A DNA stretch of 64,000 nt from an uncultured bacterium (GTDB taxonomy: Bacteria > Pseudomonadota > Gammaproteobacteria > Burkholderiales > Burkholderiaceae_C), in NCBI GenBank assembly GCA_903928495.1, contig CAIYQZ010000079.1:22702-86701 (forward strand), read 5' to 3'. The position numbers and the translations under genes were made by a program. Shown piece after piece: positions 45,631-54,553 of this stretch. The notes beneath the pieces were generated by a model, which was not told the origin of the DNA, ran no database searches, and saw only the letters and a list, made by a program, of their open reading frames with translations. Position 1 is the first letter of the stretch; each line of letters begins with the position of its first letter.

Positions 45631-46361
45631 AAAGCGCCTGCGCGCAAGGTGACGACGAGGGTGTCGCGCCAACCGAGCTGCCCGAGCACAAGCGGCTGAA
45701 TGGGTGTGCTCTCGTGAATGACTCTGGCATCGTCGAGCAACAGCACGGACCAGGGCTGAGTCAGGGTAAATCTCTGCCCTTGAGGTCCTTCAGCCTCGAA
45801 GACACGGGTCTCGCCACCCTTGATCTGGTGTCTGGCCACCAGAAACACCGCAACCAGATCCACACCATCTCGGTGTGCCCCCTCGGGCGTGGGGCGGCCA
45901 ATGCCGCCATCGGTGTCAATCCGAAACTGGTGAGCCTCGACAAACCATGGCTGTTCGCCCTTCACCTGTGACGTGAGTTCGCCCAACCTCAGCAGCAAGG
46001 CATGCCACGCGTCTTTGGAGGAAAAGTCAGGCAGCAGCGGCTCAAACCAGCGTTCCATGCCGCCGTGCAGCGCGTTGTATTCCAGCGGCTGCCAATGGGC
46101 GCGGTGTGTCACTGGCTTTACCGAGCCACCGGACAACACCAGGGAACCGTGTCGACGGCGACGGTACCGTCCTCCGTCTTTCAGGTGATTGTCTGGAGGC
46201 AACGCATTCCAAAGCGGTGACAGTTCATCCAGGCCTGCAGCAGCTGGACCGAGCCACTGCATCACGGTGGCCGAATCCAACACAGCAAAGCCCTGGGACT
46301 TCAACGCGGAAGCTGCCTGAGACAGCGGTATACAAGGCGGGGAAAACGAAGAACCTGACAT
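45579..46361 (-). CDS. 2OG-Fe(II) dioxygenase family protein
   Basis: A 260-residue protein of the 2OG-Fe_Oxy_2 group, which includes amino-acid hydroxylases such as isoleucine dioxygenase. The iron-binding HxD is seen in EGAHRDGVDLVAVF and the distal His in RVIHESTPI, with the 2-oxoglutarate-binding Arg likely in GWRDTLVVTLR. The ATG at 46361 has AGGA about 9 nt upstream; an earlier in-frame TTG at 46391 is less likely. A free amino acid or a related small molecule is a reasonable guess for the substrate. It converges on the response regulator with a 52-bp overlap. Confidence 0.82.
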   Translation of the reverse strand: MSGSSFSPPCIPLSQAASALKSQGFAVLDSATVMQWLGPAAAGLDELSPLWNALPPDNHLKDGGRYRRRRHGSLVLSGGSVKPVTHRAHWQPLEYNALHGGMERWFEPLLPDFSSKDAWHALLLRLGELTSQVKGEQPWFVEAHQFRIDTDGGIGRPTPEGAHRDGVDLVAVFLVARHQIKGGETRVFEAEGPQGQRFTLTQPWSVLLLDDARVIHESTPIQPLVLGQLGWRDTLVVTLRAGAFQDEVPGSDGVAAVSAS

Positions 46362-46537
46362 TTGGGAACATCCTGAAAACACTTGCTGCAAAGGTATCAG
46401 CTTGGTGGCGTCCGAGTTTAGCGACGGGTATCTGTGAGATTGAACCCGTTCTGCGCTGGATCAACATCGAGCGCGGCAGACGGTGACAAGCTACAGCGGC
46501 GCTCACAGATGCGCACGTTCGTACAAGGAGGCTTCAA

Positions 46538-46945
46538 ATGCCCACACTGAATTGGTCCGACACCCTGTTGCTCGACTTTGCACCCATGGATGACATGCAC
46601 CGGGAGTTTGTCAACTTGCTGGCCGATGTCGAAAACTGCCCCGATTCCGATCTGGCACGCCATTGGGACGCATTGATTTCCCGCACTCAGGCGCTGTTCG
46701 GCCGCGAAGACGACTGGATGAAGTCCACCCACTTTTCTTCCGGGTCGAACCATGTGTTGCAGCACAGAGTGGTGCTCAACGTCATGCGCGAAGGTTTGGG
46801 ATTGGCTCGGAGCGGCGAGAGCACGCAAGTCAGGGACATGGCGGCAGAGTTGGCCCGCTGGTTCGCCAAACACATCCAGTCGTTGGATGCTGCTCTCGCC
46901 TTGCACCTGCGAGGACAGTCGGCGTTTCAGGGAATACCTGCCTGA
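46538..46945 (+). CDS. Bacteriohemerythrin
   Basis: An oxygen-binding di-iron protein of 135 residues. The hemerythrin ligands are visible: the opening LNWSDTLLLDFAPMDDMHREFV with the first His, EDDWM with Glu, HVLQHRVVL with two His, and the final WFAKHIQSLD motif. Its length fits single-domain bacterial hemerythrins. The ATG at 46538 has a consensus AGGAGG 8 nt upstream. The gene lies between an oxygen-using oxygenase and a membrane protein gene with an FNR-type site, so oxygen handling may be a shared theme. Confidence 0.88.
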   Translation: MPTLNWSDTLLLDFAPMDDMHREFVNLLADVENCPDSDLARHWDALISRTQALFGREDDWMKSTHFSSGSNHVLQHRVVLNVMREGLGLARSGESTQVRDMAAELARWFAKHIQSLDAALALHLRGQSAFQGIPA

Positions 46946-47026
46946 AGCTGCCCGCCACTCCCCTACCCTCCAGGGTATAAAGGGAAAACCATGATGCCAG
47001 AAAGGCTGTTTGGCGCTATCTTCGCT

Positions 47027-47040
47027 TTGATAAATATCAA
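47027..47040. promoter_or_regulatory. Perfect FNR/ANR-type binding site
   Basis: TTGATAAATATCAA matches the FNR family consensus TTGAT-N4-ATCAA at every position. It ends directly at the Shine-Dalgarno (GGAG at 47041) of the DUF2189 gene. So close to the start codon, it would act as a block rather than as a class II activator unless translation starts further downstream. Confidence 0.75.
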
Positions 47041-47051
47041 GGAGTTGCGTT

Positions 47052-47930
47052 GTGAGCCCAGCCGTTTTGACACACAGCGATGCGCTGCCCCCCACCGAGC
47101 GCCGCGAAAACACTGACGCCGACCCCGAGCAGCTTGACAGCGGGTATGTGCCCTACCAGGCACCGGAACGCGCATCGATTTTCAGCCTGCCCTTGGCTGA
47201 CTTGCCATTGTCTGCCCCGTTGTCCTGGGTGAAGAAGGGCTACGCCGATTTCATGTGCTGCCCCAAAACTGGCTTGTTCTACGGGCTGTGCTTCTTCCTG
47301 ATGGGTCATGTCCTGTGGGCTGTGTTCAACAGCGCGCCCGCTTACGTCTTGGCGTTGAGCGCTGGGTTCTTGCTGATGGGCCCTTTTTTGTGCCTGGGCC
47401 TGTACCACTCCAGCCGCGAAATTGAAGAAGGCCGCCGTCCTTCCTTGCGCCAATCCCTGCTGGTCTGGCGACCCACCAAAGGTGCGATGGGCATCTTTGC
47501 CGGCGTGCTGCTCATCCTGGAAATGATCTGGGGTCGTGCGTCTCTGATCGTGTTCGCAGTGACATTCAACACCATGCCATCGGCCGAAAGCACCCTGTCC
47601 CAACTCATCACCATGGAGAACCTCGGCTTTCTCGTGACCTATGCAGTTGTCGGCAGTTTCTTTGCAGGACTGATCTTCGTGACCAGCGCGATATCCATTC
47701 CCATGATCATGGACCGCCAGGTCGACGCCGTGTCGGCAGGTCTGACGAGCATTCGCGCCTGTTTCCAAAACCCGGGTGCCATGCTCTTCTGGGGATTTCT
47801 CATCACGCTGCTGATTGGATTGAGCATGCTCCCTTACTTCCTGGGCTTGCTCATCGTGGGGCCAGTCATCGGTCATGCCACCTGGCACGCTTACCGGGCC
47901 ATCGTGCCCCGCGCGACCGACAGCGAATAA
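47052..47930 (+). CDS. DUF2189 integral membrane protein
   Basis: A 292-residue membrane protein of the DUF2189 family, with no established function. The first 70 residues are soluble (PERASIFSLPLADLPLSAP, then WVKKGYADF), followed by about six hydrophobic helices (GLCFFLMGHVLWAVF, AGFLLMGPFLCLGLY, GIFAGVLLILEMIWG and three more). The GTG start has GGAG 7 nt upstream. A perfect FNR-type palindrome directly before the gene suggests oxygen-dependent expression. I recall DUF2189 genes near cbb3-type oxidase genes in Proteobacteria, though none is present here. Confidence 0.87.
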   Translation: MSPAVLTHSDALPPTERRENTDADPEQLDSGYVPYQAPERASIFSLPLADLPLSAPLSWVKKGYADFMCCPKTGLFYGLCFFLMGHVLWAVFNSAPAYVLALSAGFLLMGPFLCLGLYHSSREIEEGRRPSLRQSLLVWRPTKGAMGIFAGVLLILEMIWGRASLIVFAVTFNTMPSAESTLSQLITMENLGFLVTYAVVGSFFAGLIFVTSAISIPMIMDRQVDAVSAGLTSIRACFQNPGAMLFWGFLITLLIGLSMLPYFLGLLIVGPVIGHATWHAYRAIVPRATDSE

Positions 47931-47954
47931 ACCGGTGTCGGGCCTTGTGCTGCC

Positions 47955-49739
47955 TCATCCCGCGCGGTGACGGGTCCGTTCATCGTCTTGCAGTTGACGC
48001 CACATCACCTTGCCGCTGCCACTCTTGGGCAGTTTGTCCACAAACTCAAGCACACGTGGGTATTTGTAAGCAGCCATGTTGTCCTTGCACCAGGCCATCA
48101 TGTCGGCTTCGGTCAGCGTGCCGGCAAAACCCGGGCGCAGCACCACCACCGCTTTGACCGTTTCGCCCCGGTAAGCATCTGGGGTTGAAATCACGCAGGC
48201 TTCGGCAACAGCGGGGTGCCGGTACATCAAGGCTTCGACTTCGGCGGGCCAGACCTTGAAACCACTGGCGTTGATCATCCGTTTCAACCGGTCCGTCAGG
48301 AAAAAATAGCCTTCCGGGTCTACCCAGCCCAGATCACCTGTGCGGAAGAACGCCTTGCCATCCAACTCAAAAAAGGCTGCCCGGGTGGCTTCTGATCGCT
48401 GCCAGTAGCCGGCAAAGACCTGCGGTCCGTTGACCACGATTTCTCCCTGCTCGCCTGCAGGCAATTCCTTGAGGTTCTCAGGATCGACCACTCGGGCATC
48501 CACATTCAAGAAGGGTATCCCCAGGCACTGTTGCTTGGGTCTGTCAGGGGGATTGGCGTGAGATGGCGCAGCTGTTTCCGTGAGACCGTAGCCTTCGACG
48601 TATCGCAACCCGTATTGGTCCAACAATCTCTGGGCAATGGCTTGAGGCATCGCTGCACCGCCGCCGCCGATGTACACCAAGCTGGACAAGTCAAATGTCG
48701 CGAAACGGGGGCTCGCCAGCAGATCCATCACCATCGTTGGAATGTTGGTCCAGTGCGTGACTTTCCATCGCGAAATCAACTGCCCCGCCAGATCCCTGTC
48801 CCACCGGGGCATGATGACCATGCACCCGCTGCCAAACACACAGGCATGCATACCTGAAACCATGCCCGTGATGTGAAACATCGGTACCACAGCCAGCATC
48901 ACGTTTTCAGGTGTCCCACTGCCCCACAGACTTCCTGCCATGGCGTTGTGCATGACCGTGGCATGAGTGTGCACACATCCTTTGGGCAGGCCTGTGGTAC
49001 CGCTGGTGTACGGAAGTACGGCCATGTCTGCCGGACACACCGTGAGCGGTGGCGGCTCACTTGCGCACGCCAGCGCATCCGACCAGTCGGTGATGGAGGG
49101 CAGACCCGAAGGTGAGACTGCTGCCCACTGCTCTTCCCCATGGCGCTGGGCCAACCAGTCACACCAACCGGGCGGCACCCCACGCGCAACGAGGGTATCG
49201 GCCGTGGGATTAGGCCCCAAGCCGTCCAGCGCATCGCTGTAATGCGTGACGAGGAGGTGGCTCAGGCGTTGCTCGGGGGGGAGTTGCTCGTTTGCCACCA
49301 GCAATTCCTGCGCAAGGTCTGCGGCCACGATGGCAAACCGCGCCGCAGGGTCGCTGATGTGGTGCTGAAGTTCCTGCGCCCGGTTCATAGGATTGACGGG
49401 CACCACCACGGCATTGGCACGCAACACCGCAAAGTGCGCCACCACCCACTGCGGGCAGTTCTGCATCATCAGCAATACCCGATCACCGGCCTTCACACCT
49501 TGAAGAGCAAGCCATGAAGCCACAGCCTCCGCCTGGCGCTGCAGATCGGCATACGTCAATACGCTGTCAAAAAAAACAGTGGCTCGCTTGTCGGGGTAAC
49601 GCAATGCGCTGACCGACAGGTTTTGCCAAAGCGATGTCGCTGGCGCAGAAATGCGGTGCGGCAAGCGTGCTGGCCAATGAGCAAAATGGGGCGGTTGCTG
49701 CACTGATTCGGTGCCTGCGGGTGTTGGTTTGTTGGGCAT
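47955..49739 (-). CDS. Long/medium-chain acyl-CoA synthetase (AMP-binding)
   Basis: Activates a fatty or aromatic carboxylic acid to its CoA thioester. The start at 49739 has TGGAG with 7-nt spacing and gives 594 residues. Motifs of the adenylate-forming family: LPYTSGTTGLPKGCVHTH (A3/P-loop), GYGLTET, the RTGDLGW hinge with Asp, and the catalytic lysine near the end (LPKSGSGKVMWRQL). It converges on the DUF2189 gene with a 24-bp gap. The FadD-like order of motifs favours fatty acids, but the chain length is unknown. Confidence 0.9.
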   Translation of the reverse strand: MPNKPTPAGTESVQQPPHFAHWPARLPHRISAPATSLWQNLSVSALRYPDKRATVFFDSVLTYADLQRQAEAVASWLALQGVKAGDRVLLMMQNCPQWVVAHFAVLRANAVVVPVNPMNRAQELQHHISDPAARFAIVAADLAQELLVANEQLPPEQRLSHLLVTHYSDALDGLGPNPTADTLVARGVPPGWCDWLAQRHGEEQWAAVSPSGLPSITDWSDALACASEPPPLTVCPADMAVLPYTSGTTGLPKGCVHTHATVMHNAMAGSLWGSGTPENVMLAVVPMFHITGMVSGMHACVFGSGCMVIMPRWDRDLAGQLISRWKVTHWTNIPTMVMDLLASPRFATFDLSSLVYIGGGGAAMPQAIAQRLLDQYGLRYVEGYGLTETAAPSHANPPDRPKQQCLGIPFLNVDARVVDPENLKELPAGEQGEIVVNGPQVFAGYWQRSEATRAAFFELDGKAFFRTGDLGWVDPEGYFFLTDRLKRMINASGFKVWPAEVEALMYRHPAVAEACVISTPDAYRGETVKAVVVLRPGFAGTLTEADMMAWCKDNMAAYKYPRVLEFVDKLPKSGSGKVMWRQLQDDERTRHRAG

Positions 49740-50072
49740 GACTTGTCTCCAGTGTGTACCGGTCAGGTTAGGGGCAGCACTCAATTGAGGGAAGCGGTGT
49801 TGTGTCTCGGCAGAGACGGTCGGCACTGGCACCGCCGAACCTGAACAAAAGCTGACGAACCAACGGCGTCGGCACGCAATGTGCTTACAGTTGGCTGACC
49901 GGAGCAGAGTCCATCAACTCATGAGTTTTTTGCATGATTGAGCCTCGTAAACCCCAATGCCCCGGTTCACGGTGAAAGCTAAATTCACGCTGCGCTGCAA
50001 GCTGCAACCAAGAGGTGAACGTTTGCGGCACATCATTTGGTAACCATTCCCAACATTTCGGAGATTCGACAC
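49740..50072. other. 333-bp divergent intergenic region before aapJ
   Basis: Regulatory space between the acyl-CoA synthetase and the amino-acid transporter operon. It holds a perfect 12-bp palindrome AACTCATGAGTT (49916-49927) followed by Ts, and a smaller inverted repeat TTCAC-G-GTGAA (49966-49976), with TTCACG and GTGAACG half-sites repeated further on. I find no convincing -35/-10 pair and no open reading frame of interest. These sites are candidates for regulator binding of the aap genes. Confidence 0.45.
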
Positions 50073-51107
50073 ATGGCATTTCCCTCTATCAAACTGGGCG
50101 CAGTGGCCCTGGCGGCAGTAGCAACACTGGTGAGCGCGCCCGCTTTCGCTGGCAAAACACTGGATGCCATCAAGGCACGCGGTCAGATTGTGTGCGGCGT
50201 GAATACCGGACTGGCTGGCTTCTCTGCCGCTGACTCCAGTGGCAAATGGTCTGGTCTTGACGTGGACGTTTGCAGGGCCATTGCAGCGGCCACGCTGGGT
50301 GACGCAGAGAAAGTGAAGTACGTTCCGCTGAACGCTCAGCAACGCTTCACGGCGCTGCAGTCTGGCGAAGTGGACGTGTTGTCGCGCAACACCACTTTCA
50401 CCCTGAACCGCGATGGCGCATTGGGCCTGCACATGACAGCTGTCACCTACTATGACGGCCAAGGCTTCATGGTCCCTGTCAAGAGCAAGATCAAGAGCGC
50501 CAAGCAGCTCAAGGGTCAAACGGTGTGTGTGCAGTCTGGTACCACCACCGAGAAAAACATGACCGACTTCTCCAAGGCCAACGGTCTCAATCTGAAGCCT
50601 GTGGTGTTTGAGAAGGTGGAAGCCGCCACTGGTGCCTACTTCGCTGGCCGTTGTGTTGCCTACACCACCGACGCATCGGGTCTGGCCTCTGTTCGGAACA
50701 AAGAAGCCAAGGTGCCTGCCGACCACGTCATCCTGCCCGAACTGATTTCCAAAGAACCCCTGGGCCCCATGGTTCGTCGCGGTGACGACGAGTGGTTTGC
50801 AATCGTCAAGTGGGTGATTCACGGCTTGGTCGAGTCGGAGGAATACGGCCTGACCCAAGCCAACGTCCTGGCAGAAAAAGCCAAGAGCACCGATCCCGTG
50901 GTGCAGCGCATCACCGGCGCGACCGAAGACACCGGCAAAAACCTGGGTCTGGACCGCGACTGGATGGTGCGTGCCTTGCAAGCCACCGGCAACTACGGTG
51001 AAATTTTTGAGCGCAACGTCGGTCCCAAGTCGCCCCTGGCACTGCCACGCGCGATGAACAATCAATGGAACAAAGGCGGTCTGATGTACGCCTACCCTGT
51101 GCGCTGA
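50073..51107 (+). CDS. aapJ: General L-amino acid ABC transporter, binding protein AapJ
   Basis: The periplasmic binding protein of a broad-specificity amino-acid importer. The ATG at 50073 has CGGAG 9 nt upstream and yields a 344-residue precursor with signal peptide ending APAFAG. The mature part has the family pattern: KARGQIVCGVNTGLAGFS, WSGLDVDVCRAIAAA, LSRNTTFTLNRDG and TYYDGQGFMV, all typical of AapJ/BztA. It is followed by a strong terminator hairpin before the permease genes, so it is probably made in excess. Confidence 0.95.
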   Translation: MAFPSIKLGAVALAAVATLVSAPAFAGKTLDAIKARGQIVCGVNTGLAGFSAADSSGKWSGLDVDVCRAIAAATLGDAEKVKYVPLNAQQRFTALQSGEVDVLSRNTTFTLNRDGALGLHMTAVTYYDGQGFMVPVKSKIKSAKQLKGQTVCVQSGTTTEKNMTDFSKANGLNLKPVVFEKVEAATGAYFAGRCVAYTTDASGLASVRNKEAKVPADHVILPELISKEPLGPMVRRGDDEWFAIVKWVIHGLVESEEYGLTQANVLAEKAKSTDPVVQRITGATEDTGKNLGLDRDWMVRALQATGNYGEIFERNVGPKSPLALPRAMNNQWNKGGLMYAYPVR

Positions 51108-51126
51108 ATCTCCGCCACAACCAGAA

Positions 51127-51162
51127 ACCGTTCGAACCTCTCGGGTTCGGACGGTTTTTTTT
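51127..51162 (+). terminator. Terminator/attenuator between aapJ and aapQ
   Basis: Arms ACCGTTCGAACC (51127-51138) and GGTTCGGACGGT (51144-51155), paired along 12 bp with one wobble, followed by a run of eight Ts. It lies 20 bp after aapJ, inside an otherwise continuous transporter operon. Confidence 0.85.
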
Positions 51163-51187
51163 AACCTGTTCATGGAGTGCATGGCAC

Positions 51188-52363
51188 ATGACACCCACCA
51201 CCCCACCGAAAAAGAACTCCTGGTCCTGGCGCAGCCAAGCCTTCCGTGGCCTGGTTTACCAAGCCCTCGCATTGGGACTGATTGGCCTGATGGTCTGGTT
51301 CCTGGTGCACAACACCATGGAAAACATGCGGATCCGGGGCATCCAGAGCGGCTTTGACTTTCTGGGCCAACCTGCTGGTTTTGACATCGGCGAAAGCATC
51401 ACCGCATTTGACTCTTCAGAGAGCTATCTGAAAGCCCTCCTCACCGGTTTGGGCAACACGTTGCGTGTGGCGATTCTGGGCATCATCATGACAACCATAC
51501 TGGGCACTCTTTTGGGCGTGGGGCGGTTTTCCCGCAACGCTCTGGTACGTGGAATGTGCTCTGCATATGTCGAATTTTTCCGCAATGTACCCATCCTGCT
51601 GCAACTGCTGATGTGGTACCTGGCGATGACGGAGTTTCTGCCCGACACGCTGGAACCCATCCACGTGGGTCCTTTCTTTTTGAGCAAAGGCGGATTGAAC
51701 TTCCCGGCCCCTGTGTGGGCCCCGGGGTTTGCTTGGGGCTTGTGGGGCATGGTCGCCGGCTTTGCATTGGCATGGCTCTACCGCCGTTGGGCACACGTGC
51801 AGTTCGAGGCCACAGGCCGCGTTCGCAGCATGTTCTGGGTGCCTGTGACAATCGTGCTGCTCTGTGGCGTGCTGGGCTGGTTTGCAGGCGGCGCCCCCAG
51901 TGAATTCAATGCGCCCTTCAAGGGAGAATTCGCCGTCGAGGGCGGATCATCCCTCACACCTGAATTCATTTCCCTGCTGTTGGGACTGACGGTTTACACG
52001 GCGGCTTTTGTGGCCGAGGTGGTGCGAGCGGGTATCCAGTCTGTGGCACGGGGCCAGAGCGAAGCGGCAGCTGCGCTGGGTCTGAGCAAAGGCCAGGAAA
52101 TGCGCCTGGTCATGCTGCCCCAAGCCCTTCGAGTGATCATTCCACCGATGACAAACCAGTTCTTGAACTTGACCAAGAACTCGTCACTGGCTGTGGCCAT
52201 TGGCTACCCCGACGTGGTGTCGATTGCGAACACCGCCATCAACCAGACCGGTCGGGCGGTGGAATGCATCTCCATCGTCATGTTGATTTACCTTGCCACC
52301 TCCCTGAGTACCTCCGCCCTGATGGGTTGGTACAACAAACGCGCGGCAATCCAGGAACGCTGA
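51188..52363 (+). CDS. aapQ: L-amino acid ABC transporter permease AapQ
   Basis: The first membrane subunit of the amino-acid importer. The 391 residues are longer than typical His/Glu permeases, as in AapQ/BztB, with an extra N-terminal helix (ALALGLIGLMVWFLV), the segment MENMRIRGIQSGFDFL, and the EAA loop with ARGQSEAAAALGLSKGQEMRLVMLPQALRVIIPP (quoted in part). About eight hydrophobic helices are visible. The ATG at 51188 has GGAG 9 nt upstream. It is followed by aapM after 13 bp. Confidence 0.94.
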   Translation: MTPTTPPKKNSWSWRSQAFRGLVYQALALGLIGLMVWFLVHNTMENMRIRGIQSGFDFLGQPAGFDIGESITAFDSSESYLKALLTGLGNTLRVAILGIIMTTILGTLLGVGRFSRNALVRGMCSAYVEFFRNVPILLQLLMWYLAMTEFLPDTLEPIHVGPFFLSKGGLNFPAPVWAPGFAWGLWGMVAGFALAWLYRRWAHVQFEATGRVRSMFWVPVTIVLLCGVLGWFAGGAPSEFNAPFKGEFAVEGGSSLTPEFISLLLGLTVYTAAFVAEVVRAGIQSVARGQSEAAAALGLSKGQEMRLVMLPQALRVIIPPMTNQFLNLTKNSSLAVAIGYPDVVSIANTAINQTGRAVECISIVMLIYLATSLSTSALMGWYNKRAAIQER

Positions 52364-52376
52364 CCTGAGCACACAC

Positions 52377-53480
52377 ATGACTGCAAAAACTTTCCAACCG
52401 ATTGCGCCGCGCCCTGCACCGGTGCGCACCGACGGCCCCGTGGCATGGGCTCAGCGAAACCTGTTTGCCGACTGGAAAACAACCCTGGCCACGCTGACCA
52501 TCGGCGGCGTGCTGCTGTGGTACCTGCCCCAACTGTTGAACTGGGCACTTTTCACCGCCATGTGGACACCCGACGCGGAAGCCTGCCGAGCCGATTCGGT
52601 GGGTGCGTGCTGGGGTGTGGTGGCTGAAAAATACCGCCTGATCATCTTTGGTCGTTACCCGTTCGAGGAGCAATGGCGTCCTTTGGTGGCCACTTTGCTG
52701 ATGCTCGGCCTGTTGGTCGCCAGTTGTGTACGCTTTTTCTGGAAACCCTGGCTGGCTGTGCTGTGGGCAGTCGTGCTCGCCGTGTTCTTTGCACTCATGT
52801 ACGGCGACGTTCTGGGTTTGACACGTGTTGAGACCGACCGTTGGGGCGGACTTCCCCTCACCATCTTGTTGGCGAGCCTCTCGATCGTGATGGCTTTCCC
52901 CATTGCGCTGGTGGTGGCACTGGGTAGACGCTCACACTTGCCTGCCATTCGCAGTTTTTGCACCATTTACGTGGAGTTGGTTCGGGGCGTGCCGCTGATC
53001 TCGGTGCTGTTCATGGCCTCGTTCATGTTCCCGCTGTTCATGCCTCAAGGCGTGACCATCGACGTGCTGGTGCGCGTGCTGGCGGGCATCACCCTGTTTG
53101 CTGCCGCCTACATGGCGGAGGTGATTCGCGGTGGCCTTCAAGCCATTCCCAAGGGGCAGGTGGAAGCCGCTGCCACGCTGGGCCTGAGCTACTGGCAAAC
53201 GCAGTTCAAGATCGTGCTGCCCCAAGCCTTGGCCATGGTGGTGCCCGGCATCATGAACAACTTCATTTCCATCTTCAAGGACACCTCGCTCGTCACCATC
53301 GTCAGCCTATATGAGCTGACTGGTGCGTTGGGCTTGGCGCTCAACTCCGATGCCGACTGGCGGCCCTACAAGATCGAAGGCTACATCTTCATCGCGCTCA
53401 TCTATTTCGGCTTCTGTTTTGCCATGTCCCGCTACAGCCTGTGGGTGGAAAAACAGGTCAATAAGAGCAAGTTGCGTTGA
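52377..53480 (+). CDS. aapM: L-amino acid ABC transporter permease AapM
   Basis: The second membrane subunit. The 367-residue protein shows the AapM/BztC pattern with WAQRNLFADWKTTLATL near the N-terminus, a soluble insertion with two cysteines (ACRADSVGACWG), several hydrophobic helices, and the EAA-type loop IPKGQVEAAATLGLSYWQTQ. The C-terminal WVEKQVNKSKLR is typical of this family. The 40-bp gap to aapP contains the partial repeat segment at 53485. Confidence 0.94.
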   Translation: MTAKTFQPIAPRPAPVRTDGPVAWAQRNLFADWKTTLATLTIGGVLLWYLPQLLNWALFTAMWTPDAEACRADSVGACWGVVAEKYRLIIFGRYPFEEQWRPLVATLLMLGLLVASCVRFFWKPWLAVLWAVVLAVFFALMYGDVLGLTRVETDRWGGLPLTILLASLSIVMAFPIALVVALGRRSHLPAIRSFCTIYVELVRGVPLISVLFMASFMFPLFMPQGVTIDVLVRVLAGITLFAAAYMAEVIRGGLQAIPKGQVEAAATLGLSYWQTQFKIVLPQALAMVVPGIMNNFISIFKDTSLVTIVSLYELTGALGLALNSDADWRPYKIEGYIFIALIYFGFCFAMSRYSLWVEKQVNKSKLR

Positions 53481-53484
53481 TCCA

Positions 53485-53507
53485 TATTGACTTTATAGCT
53501 ACATATT
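53485..53507. repeat. Short repeat segment between aapM and aapP
   Basis: TATTGACTTTATAGCTACATATT, written here as the 23-bp block whose key parts are TATTGACTT, ATAGCTA and TATT. It matches 23915-23937 at 19 of 23 positions and shares the TAGCT core of the longer repeats. Confidence 0.4.
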
Positions 53508-53520
53508 CAGGAACAACATC

Positions 53521-54264
<744 letters not shown>

Positions 54265-54277
54265 TCACCTGGAACCC

Positions 54278-54553
54278 ATGACCGCCACTGCCCAACTCGA
54301 CGACTTGCAGCGCGCATTGACTGGTCTGCGCGCCGCGCCGCACACGGCGGCGCAGTTTGCGCAAGACTGCAGGGGCAGCGCTGCCGACTTGCTGGCGGCC
54401 CTGCCGTCCCGCTACACCGAGGTGTTGCACAACCTGCTGGACCGGCTGGAATCCAGCGCGCTGTTTGCCGAAGAAAGCTGCTCGTTCAGCCACAAAGAGC
54501 TGCTGGACAGCCTGCAACTCTGGATAGACAAGGCACGCGGGACACTGGTGTGA
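54278..54553 (+). CDS. Small conserved-looking protein of unknown function
   Basis: A 91-residue protein I cannot assign. It is predicted to be largely helical, with LDDLQRALTGLRAAP at the N-terminus, a central SRYTEVLHNLLDRLESS and a C-terminal HKELLDSLQLWIDKARG. There is no signal peptide or membrane segment. It lies 13 bp after aapP, and its stop overlaps the GTG start of the PLP enzyme by 4 bp. The tight packing supports it being translated and functionally tied to one of its neighbours. Confidence 0.75.
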   Translation: MTATAQLDDLQRALTGLRAAPHTAAQFAQDCRGSAADLLAALPSRYTEVLHNLLDRLESSALFAEESCSFSHKELLDSLQLWIDKARGTLV

